Origin: Clostridia bacterium
Lineage (GTDB): Bacteria > Bacillota_A > Clostridia > UMGS1810
DNA length: 17,329 bases
Assembly (NCBI GenBank): GCA_017437345.1
Contig: JAFSBJ010000151.1
Location: 1-17,329 of the forward strand
Direction of reading: 5' to 3'
The notes under the pieces are model-generated. The model saw only the letters and a program-made list of their open reading frames with translations, searched no databases and had not been told where the DNA came from. Positions within the stretch are counted from its first letter, which is position 1. Each line of letters opens with the position of its first letter. Both the position numbers and the translations under genes were made by a program. Of this stretch, positions 1 through 5,906 are shown in pieces.

Positions 1-8
1 GATAAAAT

Positions 9-50
9 AAAAGCACAGATTTTTGCTTTATGGCAAAGATTTGTGCTTTT
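9..50. terminator. Long terminator-like hairpin in left flank
   Basis: An 18-bp stem (9-26 with 33-50, two G-U wobbles) closes a 6-base loop. It begins with AAAA and ends with TTTT, so it could end transcription from either side. It probably ends a host gene lying left of the window. Confidence 0.6.
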
Positions 51-130
51 CTGTATAGAAATCTATAATTTTCAAGTCATATTTTTCCCTATGCTTTAGC
101 CTTGTTGTACTATTTATTTAGAATGGCAAA

Positions 131-163
131 TTATTGTTTATCGCTCAATGCGATAAACAATAA
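131..163. repeat. Perfect 14-bp inverted repeat
   Basis: Arms 131-144 and 150-163 pair perfectly around a 5-base loop (TCAAT). It has no clear T-tract beyond the stem and abuts the snapback element to its right. It may be part of that element or a separate hairpin. Confidence 0.5.
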
Positions 164-269
164 TAGATAAAAGATAATAGAGAATAGTGAATAGAAATGG
201 TTCAAAGCCGCCACTTGCGGCTTTGTTCCGATTCTCTTCACTCTTATCTCTTCTCTCTTCACTATTATT
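159..269. repeat. Snapback MITE-like intergenic element
   Basis: The purine-rich stretch from 159 to about 198 is an imperfect inverted copy of the stretch at about 231-269; both ends read AATAATAG inward. In the centre is a 9-bp perfect hairpin (203-211 with 217-225, loop CACTT). The 13 bases at 200-212 also recur inverted, with one change, at 324-336. There is no coding content. The form is that of a non-autonomous palindromic intergenic element, seen here as structure only; the family cannot be named from one copy. Confidence 0.5.
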
Positions 270-616
270 ATTTACTGCTCAATTTTACACTTAATCAAAA
301 AGCGAAACTGGCTGAGGGTGAAAGGTGGCTTTGAACGCACTTTTAAATACCCGTGACGAGTATCACACAAGCCTTTGTAATGTTTCATAAAGAATGACAA
401 AAAATGTGTGTTGTGAGAAAAGACGAATAAAAAAGAATAAAAGTGGTAAAAGTAGCGTAAATACTGGGTTTGTGTGAATGTTATATGAGTTTTTGTGCAA
501 AATCACAATAAGATTGGTTGAAACTTAATTTTGATGATTTTGGGACCTTTTTGGTAGCGGTCCGACAATTCCTACAAAAGCTATTTAAAACCTTTTAAAT
601 ATTTTAAAACAATTTT

Positions 617-663
617 AAAAGACGATTTTAAGACTTTATAAAAAAGCCTCGAAACCGTCTTTT
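617..663 (+). terminator. Possible weak terminator
   Basis: AAAAGACG at 617-624 pairs with CGTCTTTT at 656-663, followed by more T (664-666). The loop is about 31 bases, too long for a classical efficient terminator. It could instead be chance pairing in AT-rich DNA. Confidence 0.3.
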
Positions 664-761
664 TTTCTATATTTATTAAGTTTTAAGAGTTTTTAAATCA
701 ATTTTTAAAAAGCATTAAAATAAAATTTTAGAAATGCTAATTTTAATAAAGTGTAAAAAAC

Positions 762-807
762 TTTCAATGGCTCATTTTTAGAATTTCAATAGCTCACATG
801 AGCCATT
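762..807. repeat. Repeated 13-base motif, candidate transposase-binding sites
   Basis: TTTCAATGGCTCA (762-774) recurs as TTTCAATAGCTCA (784-796), exactly 22 bp apart. TGAGCCATT (799-807) is the inverse of the core of the first copy. Two direct copies plus one inverted copy near the expected left end fit multi-site transposase binding, or a regulator site. The function is inferred. Confidence 0.45.
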
Positions 808-959
808 AAGGATTTAAGCGGGCTTGAGGGCAATTTTTAAAATTTTAACACCATAAATTAACAGGGAAAATGACAAAATGTAAAAATCGGGTAATTATTA
901 ACAAAGAGTCAGTATTTAAGCAGATTTCAAGCTTCAAAAATCTCGGCCGAAAAAACGAT

Positions 960-985
960 AAAAACAGAGACAGGTCTCCGTTTTT
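960..985 (-). terminator. Terminator of the repressor-lipoprotein operon
   Basis: Read on the minus strand, AAAAACGGAGA pairs with TCTCTGTTTTT over 11 bp, with one G-U wobble that would be an A-C mismatch on the plus strand, around a CCTG loop. More T follows. It lies about 10 bases past the lipoprotein stop codon, so it should end leftward lysogenic transcription. Confidence 0.75.
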
Positions 986-995
986 AAGAGAATTT

Positions 996-1952
996 TTACT
1001 CTTTTGAAATACTTAAACAAACTCCGTTATTTTCTATGCTTGAAAGAATATATCTGTAGTTTTTGGGGTTATAAATTCCAACAGAAGAATCCTTTTTACT
1101 TTCAAAAAGCATTTTCAAAATATTAAGAGCCTCTTTGTCAGAGGAAATATCAGAATCGTAGCTACATATTACATCAGTGCAAAATTCTTCATTAAATGTA
1201 TCATAAAAAAATACCATTATATTTGAAATATTGTTTGTTTCTTTATTTTCAGAAATGTTTAAGGCTCCAGTTGTATCAGTAAGTTGAAAGTTATATATGT
1301 ATGTTGTTGTTTCACCCACATCCGAATCAGTCAAATGCTTTAGTTCAACACCTGTTTTTTGAGAAATCACTTGAATATAATCCTTTGCTGTTTGGGCTGT
1401 CTGAGATCCGGGAGTTGATTCGGAATTTTCTTTTGGATTAAGCTCTTTTGCAGAGCTTACTATGCCATCTATAAATCCATCGTAAGCAGCACTATAGAAA
1501 GACATATATTCAAGAGCGTGGAAACTTTCCGCTGTTTCTAACTTTGTTAGCTTTATGAGGTCAACTGTTGGCCTTTCAAATTTTGATGAGAAGCCTGCAT
1601 ACACCCCAAACAAGCGGACAGAAACACCTTCTAAAAGCTCTGCTTTTTTTATAAACTCTTTTCCTTCCAGGCTTATGTTTACATTCCACTTTCCTGCATT
1701 ATCATTTAAGACGCCATATAAAATATTGGTGTCTTTTATTATGTCCACATCTTCTAAAATTCCATCAATATATATCTTTGTGCCTCCAAGACCATTCTCA
1801 CTTGCAGGAGAGTTAAATTTGTCGAAATTAGCACGCTGAAATCCGTCTATGTTTGCAGGAGTAGAAATTGATTTTGAAATATTCTCTGAGCTTCCGCATC
1901 CGGCCGAAGAGAGCACCAAAATTAACACAAGAAATAATGCTATTTTTTTCAT
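996..1952 (-). CDS. Secreted lipoprotein, probable lysogenic conversion gene
   Basis: The 318-aa product starts with a short basic, then hydrophobic signal peptide ending in a lipobox-like S-A-G-C, with the lipidated cysteine at residue 19, followed by a Ser-rich tether. It should be anchored on the outer face of the cell membrane. Residues about 40-135 (a GTKIYIDG stretch, then VRLFGVYAG) look like an OB-fold-type beta domain; this is a weak fold guess. The remainder, from about 190 on, is unrecognised. A GAAGGTAGGG ribosome site precedes the ATG. The gene lies 50 bases downstream of the repressor on the same strand and before a terminator, so it is probably expressed in the lysogen. Such phage lipoproteins can alter the host surface or block superinfection, but nothing here shows which. 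The alternative is that it is host DNA left of the phage end; its linkage to the repressor argues against this. Confidence 0.85.
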   Translation of the reverse strand: MKKIALFLVLILVLSSAGCGSSENISKSISTPANIDGFQRANFDKFNSPASENGLGGTKIYIDGILEDVDIIKDTNILYGVLNDNAGKWNVNISLEGKEFIKKAELLEGVSVRLFGVYAGFSSKFERPTVDLIKLTKLETAESFHALEYMSFYSAAYDGFIDGIVSSAKELNPKENSESTPGSQTAQTAKDYIQVISQKTGVELKHLTDSDVGETTTYIYNFQLTDTTGALNISENKETNNISNIMVFFYDTFNEEFCTDVICSYDSDISSDKEALNILKMLFESKKDSSVGIYNPKNYRYILSSIENNGVCLSISKE

Positions 1953-2002
1953 ATGTATTCCCTACCTTCTCCAAAATTCATCTGTAGTATAAATAATGTT
2001 TC

Positions 2003-2374
2003 CTATTCGTTTGAAGCTTCTTGCTTAAAATCACATTCACTATATGAATGTGCTGAAAGACCTTTAACATAGCCTTCTATGTAACCTATTAGCCTGGATT
2101 GCTCATCCTCTGAATTCAGACTTCGTATAATATTTAAAAATTCAATTTCTTTTTTTGTTAAATGAGAATATGTGTTTTTAGTTTCGCCTAAAAGATAAGT
2201 TAAAGGCACATCTAAGTACTCACAAATGCGAGCTATATATTTTGCTGGTGGGTCAGTCTTCCTTTTTTTCCAAGTACTAATTTGTCCTGTTGTTAACCCT
2301 AAATATTTGGCCAATTGTGCTTCTGTTCTTATCTTACCATCAATAAGAGAAAACATTTTTTCGTTAATTTCCAC
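2003..2374 (-). CDS. XRE-family phage repressor (c/CI-like)
   Basis: The 123-aa protein has an N-terminal Cro/CI-type helix-turn-helix at residues about 15-60 (AQLAKYLGLTTGQISTWKKR, then a DPPAKYIARICEYLDVPLTYLLG stretch). A short helical C-terminal part probably dimerises. The start is a GTG at 2374-2372, with GGAGGTGA a few bases upstream; the first ATG, six codons later, lacks a comparable site. It is divergent from the early operon and faces a perfect 18-bp inverted repeat that overlaps the early promoter. This is the layout of a lysogeny repressor that blocks transposase expression. There is no RecA-cleavable peptidase domain, so induction would not be by classical LexA-type autocleavage, as in Mu. 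Confidence 0.9.
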   Translation of the reverse strand: MEINEKMFSLIDGKIRTEAQLAKYLGLTTGQISTWKKRKTDPPAKYIARICEYLDVPLTYLLGETKNTYSHLTKKEIEFLNIIRSLNSEDEQSRLIGYIEGYVKGLSAHSYSECDFKQEASNE

Positions 2375-2406
2375 AAAAAATCACCTCCAAAATTGTAAAA
2401 CTTTTT

Positions 2407-2452
2407 ACTCACAAATGTTAGTTTTTGTCTTTACAAACTAACATTTGTGAGT
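2407..2452. promoter_or_regulatory. Operator: perfect 18-bp inverted repeat
   Basis: ACTCACAAATGTTAGTTT at 2407-2424 is repeated as its exact reverse complement at 2435-2452, separated by 10 bases. The right arm fills the spacer of the rightward early promoter, so a bound dimer or tetramer would cover it. The left arm lies about 35 bases upstream of the repressor start and could give autoregulation. I could not assign a convincing leftward promoter. Confidence 0.8.
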
Positions 2453-2458
2453 TATAAT
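2430..2458 (+). promoter_or_regulatory. Early promoter (PE-like)
   Basis: TTTACA (2430-2435) and a perfect TATAAT (2453-2458) are separated by 17 bp, a near-consensus sigma-A promoter. Transcription would start near 2465, giving a leader of about 150 bases before the first early gene. It lies inside the operator inverted repeat. Confidence 0.8.
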
Positions 2459-2505
2459 GTGTATATGTTAATGTTTAAACAACAACAAAACAAGACATAA
2501 GAAAT

Positions 2506-2545
2506 CAAATGCAGCCGAAGTACTGCAGACTATCGGCGGCATTTG
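2506..2545 (+). promoter_or_regulatory. Structured leader of the early transcript
   Basis: CAAATGC (2506-2512) plus GCCGA (2514-2518) pair with TCGGC (2533-2537) plus GCATTTG (2539-2545), a 12-bp stem with one A-G mismatch and a 14-base loop that holds CTGCAG. There is no T-tract, so it is not a simple terminator. It may stabilise the RNA, bind a regulator, or be a remnant of a DNA palindrome. Confidence 0.5.
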
Positions 2546-2615
2546 AAAAAGAAAATCATTTTTAGTTTATCACAGTGTAAGAGGAAAATCAAGATTTTTT
2601 TAGGAGGTACAGTTC

Positions 2616-3182
2616 ATGTGCAAGTATTGTGAAAATGGAAAGATAAACAAATTAGGTGAAGAATGGTTCCAGAATATGCCATTTGAGATTATAGGAAATA
2701 TCTCTCATAACAGACCAGTAATTTTTAAAACCAATGGAAAGTATTTTATGAAGGTTGAAAATTTTTCTGTTCTTGAGGTTATTGCCTGCCCTATGTGCGG
2801 TGCATCATTTGAAACACCTGTTTTATCTACAGATGAAGAAAATGTTATCACTGTTGGTGATGTGGTAAGGATTGTTGAAGGGCCGGATGCAAGCGTCTAT
2901 CGTGAAAATGAATTTGAGGTCCTATCAGAGCCTTACGAAATAGGCGGCGAAATTGTTGTTAAAATGAAATGCCATAAGACCGGAAAGTATTTCGGTGGTG
3001 GATATACCACAAAGTATTTGAAAAAGGTTAAAAAGGAGGAAACGCCACCTGCACCAAAAGGTGAAAAAGAGCCACCATCACCTGCACAACCAAAGAATGA
3101 AATAAGCACAGAGCCGGATCCGGCAGGAGATTCTTCGTCTATGACTCAGAATGACATGGCAGTTCCTGATGCGGAGGTGTGA
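2616..3182 (+). CDS. First early gene: Cys4 zinc-binding protein with Pro-rich tail
   Basis: The 188-aa product has paired CxxC knuckles at C2/C5 and C58/C61 (CKYC and CPMC), which should bind one zinc ion and fold the N-terminal 65 residues. Residues about 75-140 form a beta-rich module (DVVRIVEGPDASVYRENEFEV) resembling SH3-like folds. From 141 on the tail is low in complexity and rich in Pro, Glu and Ser. The AGGAGG site before the ATG at 2616 is strong. As the first gene behind the repressed promoter it occupies the slot of Mu ner, but it has no HTH, so a Ner role is not supported. The function is unknown. Confidence 0.8.
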   Translation: MCKYCENGKINKLGEEWFQNMPFEIIGNISHNRPVIFKTNGKYFMKVENFSVLEVIACPMCGASFETPVLSTDEENVITVGDVVRIVEGPDASVYRENEFEVLSEPYEIGGEIVVKMKCHKTGKYFGGGYTTKYLKKVKKEETPPAPKGEKEPPSPAQPKNEISTEPDPAGDSSSMTQNDMAVPDAEV

Positions 3183-3364
3183 TGATGGATATATTTAAGA
3201 GATTAGGAATAAAAATACAGCCGGGTAAGTCAGGCTGTATTAGTGAAAATTTTATTAAGTTTCAAGCTCAAGCTCAACAAACATTCGAGCAGATTTCCAA
3301 AACTCCACAAGAATTAAGGGAGCCGCCTCAGACAAATCTGAGGGTACATTCAAAAATGGTGTAA
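3182..3364 (+). pseudogene. Doubtful short reading frame, possibly a truncated early gene
   Basis: An ATG at 3182 overlaps the stop of the preceding gene and follows GGAGG, so translation could initiate and read about 60 residues (MMDIFKRLGIKIQPG at the start). After about 10 codons, however, the frame runs through the terminator hairpin and then the antisense of the minus-strand gene at 3255-3653, giving a low-complexity QAQAQQ stretch. I read it as the start of an early gene cut off by insertion of the antisense cassette, or as spurious. Confidence 0.3.
3209..3241 (-). terminator. Terminator of the antisense moron gene
   Basis: On the minus strand AATACAGCC and GGCTGTATT form a perfect 9-bp stem (plus-strand 3214-3222 and 3233-3241) with a 10-base loop, followed directly by TTTATT. 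It lies 13 bases past the stop of the minus-strand gene. In the plus direction there is no T-tract, so early transcription should read through. Confidence 0.75.
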
Positions 3365-3653
3365 CATACTGAGCATTAAATATGCAGCTTAAACATGTAA
3401 TTCTAATAAAAACAGCATTTTGAATTTCTTTGCTATATTTAGTTAAATCTAAATTGCTGTTTGAAGCTATTTTGCAAATAAATGTGTCAATTTCTTCCGA
3501 ATTTTCCATATCAAATTTATATGAAGATTTTAAGTTTTTGAAATCATCAGAGTTATCAAAATTTTTATGTAATTCAGGTGTTGAAATTTTGCTTACAAAA
3601 TATTCAAATAACTGTATTAACAAATCGGAATAATGAATACGAATATCGGGCAT
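3255..3653 (-). CDS. Unknown 132-aa protein, self-contained moron
   Basis: This is the only gene against the early operon. A GGAGGTG site sits 6 bases before an ATG (codon at 3653-3651, MPDIRIHYSDLL), so the longer frame that opens at 3770 is rejected. The protein is predicted helical and acidic, with residues about 90-130 rich in hydrophobic and aromatic residues (FIRITCLSCIF, then LILVEFWKSARMFVELELE). I recognise no family or catalytic motif. It has its own near-consensus promoter and intrinsic terminator, so it can be expressed from the lysogen while the early operon is shut. That layout is typical of phage accessory genes for host benefit, superinfection exclusion or anti-phage defence; which of these is not shown. 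Confidence 0.8.
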   Translation of the reverse strand: MPDIRIHYSDLLIQLFEYFVSKISTPELHKNFDNSDDFKNLKSSYKFDMENSEEIDTFICKIASNSNLDLTKYSKEIQNAVFIRITCLSCIFNAQYVTPFLNVPSDLSEAAPLILVEFWKSARMFVELELET

Positions 3654-3675
3654 TTTTTCACCTCCTTTTGACACT

Positions 3676-3704
3676 ATTTTATCATGTATGAGCTGATTTA
3701 TCAA
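3676..3704 (-). promoter_or_regulatory. Promoter of the antisense moron gene
   Basis: On the minus strand TTGATA (3704-3699) and TAAAAT (3681-3676) are separated by 17 bp. The -10 lies about 22 bases upstream of the start codon. The -35 lies close to the ribosome site of the plus-strand gene at 3721. Confidence 0.7.
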
Positions 3705-3720
3705 TACGAGGTGATAGAAA

Positions 3721-3981
3721 ATGGAAATAATTGTTGAGATTAAATTAAGTGATACGCACCCTTGTAACACTTGTTTTTCCAGACAAGAGTTTAAAAATGC
3801 TCTGGGAGACAGGATTGATGTGTGCAGGATATTTGGTCGAATATTAAAAAGCGAACCGGCAAGAAGTGCGTTAGTTACACGCTATGAGCGTTGTGAAGAA
3901 TGCATTGCGGCTCAGTGTTCAGCAGAGGCTGAATTTAATGGATGTCCGGAAGATGATGATGGAGAGGATGAAATATTATGA
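3721..3981 (+). CDS. Cys-rich early protein, 86 aa
   Basis: A GAGGTGAT site precedes the ATG. Seven cysteines (15, 18, 35, 58, 61, 66, 75) include CNTC and CEEC pairs, so the protein probably binds one or two zinc ions or an Fe-S centre. The C-terminus is strongly acidic (EDDDGEDE). Its stop overlaps the next start (ATGA), so the two are translationally coupled. I do not recognise a family. Small cysteine-knuckle proteins in phage early operons are often DNA- or protein-binding regulators, which is inference here. Confidence 0.75.
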   Translation: MEIIVEIKLSDTHPCNTCFSRQEFKNALGDRIDVCRIFGRILKSEPARSALVTRYERCEECIAAQCSAEAEFNGCPEDDDGEDEIL

Positions 3982-4220
3982 AATATGAGTGCAGAAAATG
4001 CGGTAAGGTATATGGAAACATAGTTAGTGCTGCTTTTCATTTGCAGCTTGAACACGGAATGAGCTTTCCCAGAGCTGATTTTGAAAAGGTATTAAATTAC
4101 CGTATAAAGAAGATAAAAGCGGTTTTAAAAACCATTTTTAACCTTGTTACATTTGCTTCCATAATCATTATAAAGGTCATATCTTATCCCGGTCATGTGG
4201 TTTACAGGAGGTTACAATGA
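3978..4220 (+). CDS. C2H2 zinc finger with C-terminal membrane segment
   Basis: Residues 1-28 hold a C2H2-type finger with C5, C8, H21 and H26. Residues about 50-69 are hydrophobic (a LVTFASIIIIKVISY stretch) flanked by lysines and arginines, and look like one transmembrane helix. A membrane-tethered zinc finger of 80 aa is unusual. It overlaps the flanking genes by ATGA at both ends, so it belongs to a tightly coupled early cluster. The function is unknown. Confidence 0.75.
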   Translation: MKYECRKCGKVYGNIVSAAFHLQLEHGMSFPRADFEKVLNYRIKKIKAVLKTIFNLVTFASIIIIKVISYPGHVVYRRLQ

Positions 4221-4546
4221 TGAAATTCAATGTAAGCAAAATTATTAAAGATTGCCTGGATAACAATGGATTAGCAATTAGTCTGGAGGGTGCATATCCG
4301 CCAATACAGATGCTAAGACAGATGTATGATGAAATTAAAGATTTTATAAGAAAAAATTATAAATGGAGTTTCACAATTCACAAAAATGAAAGAAGGCGAA
4401 GCATTTACATCTCTCATCATTCTGTATATGAAATACGCTTAGAACCTTCGTATGACTATGTTCGTGGATTCAGTATGGAAAAACGAAAAAGAATTGATGA
4501 ATACTTAATTGATGAAGGAGAGCAGAAGAATGAAGAAAATCATTAA
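4217..4546 (+). CDS. Hypothetical early protein, 109 aa
   Basis: AGGAGG lies 5 bases before ATG 4217 and 8 bases before a second in-frame ATG at 4220; either could be used. The product mixes helices and strands (YKWSFTIHKNERRRSIYIS), with no membrane segment and no motif I recognise. Overlapping starts and stops with both neighbours place it in the same translational unit. Confidence 0.75.
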   Translation: MMKFNVSKIIKDCLDNNGLAISLEGAYPPIQMLRQMYDEIKDFIRKNYKWSFTIHKNERRRSIYISHHSVYEIRLEPSYDYVRGFSMEKRKRIDEYLIDEGEQKNEENH

Positions 4547-4859
4547 AAAACTAAAATCTCTTATTAAAAAATCCATCATAGCGGTTATTACTTTAGTGAT
4601 TGGAGTTATTTTAGGAAATGTTTTAGCGGAAATATGGGACCTTATATTTGTTTCTCTAATGAAAAAGGATGCGTATTTCCTTGCAAGCATTGTCTTATGG
4701 TTTCCTGGAATATTGCTTGGCGGCGTGGTTGGTTTTATGACATATGAGCATAAAAAGATAAAACGCCGAAAAGAGTTTTATAAATTTCTGAATGAAGCTG
4801 AAAAACTTGAATGTGAAATAGCAAAGGAGAGTGTAAATAGTGAACAGATACAAGAATAA
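4530..4859 (+). CDS. Small membrane protein with two transmembrane segments
   Basis: The ATG at 4530 follows AAGGAG; an in-frame TTG at 4509 lies upstream of that site and is rejected. The 109-aa product has a Lys-rich N-terminus, a first hydrophobic helix at about residues 16-35 (IIAVITLVIGVILGNVLAEI), a second at about 49-70 (FLASIVLWFPGILLGGVVGF), and a charged coiled C-terminal tail. It is an inner-membrane protein of unknown role. A phage early membrane protein here could take part in exclusion or host takeover; nothing specific supports that. Confidence 0.75.
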   Translation: MKKIIKKLKSLIKKSIIAVITLVIGVILGNVLAEIWDLIFVSLMKKDAYFLASIVLWFPGILLGGVVGFMTYEHKKIKRRKEFYKFLNEAEKLECEIAKESVNSEQIQE

Positions 4860-5070
4860 ATTTGCGGTGGCTCTGGCACAGCTTGGGAAGAAACAGGTTG
4901 ACCTACTTTATGAAGTGCAACGGAGGGGTTATCCAAGACTTAATCAGCAACAGCTCAGTGCTTATGCAAGAGGTGCTACTGTTGGTCCTCAAGCTGATGC
5001 AGTGCTTAAGCTTTGCGATATGATTATTGAAGAATGGAAACATCCGAACGGAAGAAGGCAGGCACAATGA
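4840..5070 (+). CDS. Small HTH-like DNA-binding protein
   Basis: The start is GTG at 4840 behind AAAGGAG. The 76-aa product has a helix-turn-helix-like pattern: KKQVDLLYEVQRRGY as first helices, then LNQQQLSAYARG as the recognition region, then DAVLKLCDMIIEEWK. The size and fold resemble Cro/Ner-type or phage repressor-like proteins. It could be the functional Ner counterpart that turns down early or repressor transcription, though it lies seven genes into the operon. Assignment rests on the sequence pattern only. Confidence 0.7.
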   Translation: MNRYKNKFAVALAQLGKKQVDLLYEVQRRGYPRLNQQQLSAYARGATVGPQADAVLKLCDMIIEEWKHPNGRRQAQ

Positions 5071-5228
5071 GAGGAAAAAAACCTACATACAATCAAAAAA
5101 AGCGAATTAAAAAGCTTGGTCTGAATTATGAAAACTGGCTTGTAGTCAGAGACAACAATGATGAATTTGTTATAAAACACAGGCTTACAGGGACAATCAG
5201 AAGAGCTTCGGCGGAGTTGGCGAGGTGA
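5067..5228 (+). CDS. DUF6906 family small basic protein
   Basis: The 53-aa product begins MRGKKPTYNQKKRIKKLGLN, then YENWLVVRDNNDEFVIKHRLTG, a pattern I recognise as DUF6906, a family of tiny phage and mobile-element proteins of unknown role in Firmicutes. The ATG overlaps the stop of the preceding gene (ATGA). A longer frame from 5034 would lie inside the upstream gene and is rejected. The N-terminus is strongly basic, so nucleic-acid contact is possible. Confidence 0.75.
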   Translation: MRGKKPTYNQKKRIKKLGLNYENWLVVRDNNDEFVIKHRLTGTIRRASAELAR

Positions 5229-5521
5229 ACGATTTGTATAAATCTCCTATAGATATGATGATGTCAAAAACTGTGCACGAAATTCAAACACAACAGGAAG
5301 AACACATATTAAGAGCTGTTTTAAATGCTGGCATCAATGTTGATAAAGAAGAGCTTATAAAGGCTTTGCAATATGACAGAGGGCAATATGATAAAGGTTA
5401 TGCTGATGGGGTTAGAGAGTTTGCGGAAAGGTTGGAAAGAGTGATTTCAATTAGTGCTGCACAAAAGCCTTGTTTTGACAACCTTGTAGAAGAAATGGCG
5501 GGTGATGTGCATGGAACTTAA
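5225..5521 (+). CDS. Conserved phage early protein, 98 aa
   Basis: The GTG start at 5225 overlaps the preceding stop. The pattern SPIDMMMSK, then AGINVDKEELIKALQYDRGQ, then YDKGYADG is a type I have met in many Firmicutes phage early regions next to DUF6906-like proteins, but it has no assigned function. It is mostly helical and acidic. The ribosome site is GGCGGAG, about 10 bases upstream. Confidence 0.7.
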   Translation: MNDLYKSPIDMMMSKTVHEIQTQQEEHILRAVLNAGINVDKEELIKALQYDRGQYDKGYADGVREFAERLERVISISAAQKPCFDNLVEEMAGDVHGT

Positions 5522-5825
5522 AAATTGCAACAAGAAAGAGCTTATGTATATTATAGAGAAATATGTCAATCCGCATCATTTAAAAGCTATTTTGTTGAAT
5601 ATTGAATATATGAGGATAAAAGCTAACCATGAGGAATTTAACAAATGGTTAGAACGACAGAAAGAAATTCGCAAGAAAATATCAGAACTCAGAGAGCCTT
5701 ATATGAATGATAAAAAAAGATATGTTGTCCCTAAAAGTGTTCAAAAGCAGATTGATTTGCTTGAAGACGAAGACTATGAGCTCACTGTGAAATGTGCCAG
5801 AAAATTGGGGGTGCGTGTGAAATGA
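5511..5825 (+). CDS. Hypothetical helical protein, 104 aa
   Basis: The start is ambiguous: GTG 5502, ATG 5505 and ATG 5511 are in frame; 5511 has the best spacing to GGCGGG. The product is charged and helical, with a likely coiled-coil region (residues about 40-65, WLERQKEIRKKISELRE). No family is recognised. It is the last gene before the host-type repeat that precedes the transposase. Confidence 0.7.
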   Translation: MELKNCNKKELMYIIEKYVNPHHLKAILLNIEYMRIKANHEEFNKWLERQKEIRKKISELREPYMNDKKRYVVPKSVQKQIDLLEDEDYELTVKCARKLGVRVK

Positions 5826-5873
5826 CAACCCCTCAGTCAGCTACGCTGACAGCTCCCCTTACACAGTGGAGCC
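5826..5873. repeat. Double-hairpin intergenic repeat, copy 1
   Basis: After the CCCCTCAGTCAG stretch comes a 6-bp perfect hairpin GTCAGC-TAC-GCTGAC (5836-5850), then a second hairpin formed by GCTCC (5852-5856) and GGAGC (5868-5872). It fills the gap between the last small early gene and the transposase ribosome site. Copies 2 and 3 at 8789 and 12728 share the plan and the central CTACG. Confidence 0.7.
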
Positions 5874-5906
5874 TTTGCGTTGCGGTGATGGAAAGGAAGT
5901 GATAAT

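Larger units (their letters stand above)
341..959. other. Gene-free AT-rich region, probable phage left end
   Basis: I see no credible gene here. The stretch 580-760 is very AT-rich, with a TTTTAAAA-like motif recurring about every 10-12 bases between 582 and 632. A 5-bp hairpin (GGACC at 543-547, GGTCC at 559-563) and a repeat cluster at 762-807 are listed separately. In Mu-type phages the attL transposase sites lie between the repressor side and the host DNA, which is this position. The assignment as the left end is inference from position and repeats. Confidence 0.4.

Noticed and set aside
541..566. TGGGACC with a GGACC/GGTCC hairpin as the exact phage left terminus.
   Set aside because: Begins with TG as Mu-type ends do, but no right end or target duplication is available to compare, so the exact terminus is not called.
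1555..1839. A 94-aa plus-strand frame inside the lipoprotein gene.
   Set aside because: It lies fully antisense to a gene with signal peptide, lipobox, ribosome site and terminator; no initiation signal of its own.
2616..3182. Calling the first early gene a Ner repressor by position.
   Set aside because: It has zinc knuckles and no helix-turn-helix; the HTH-like protein at 4840 is a better candidate.
3255..3770. Longer minus-strand frame starting at 3770 (171 aa).
   Set aside because: The ATG at 3653 has a perfect ribosome site and the promoter lies inside the extra stretch, so the shorter 132-aa form is real.
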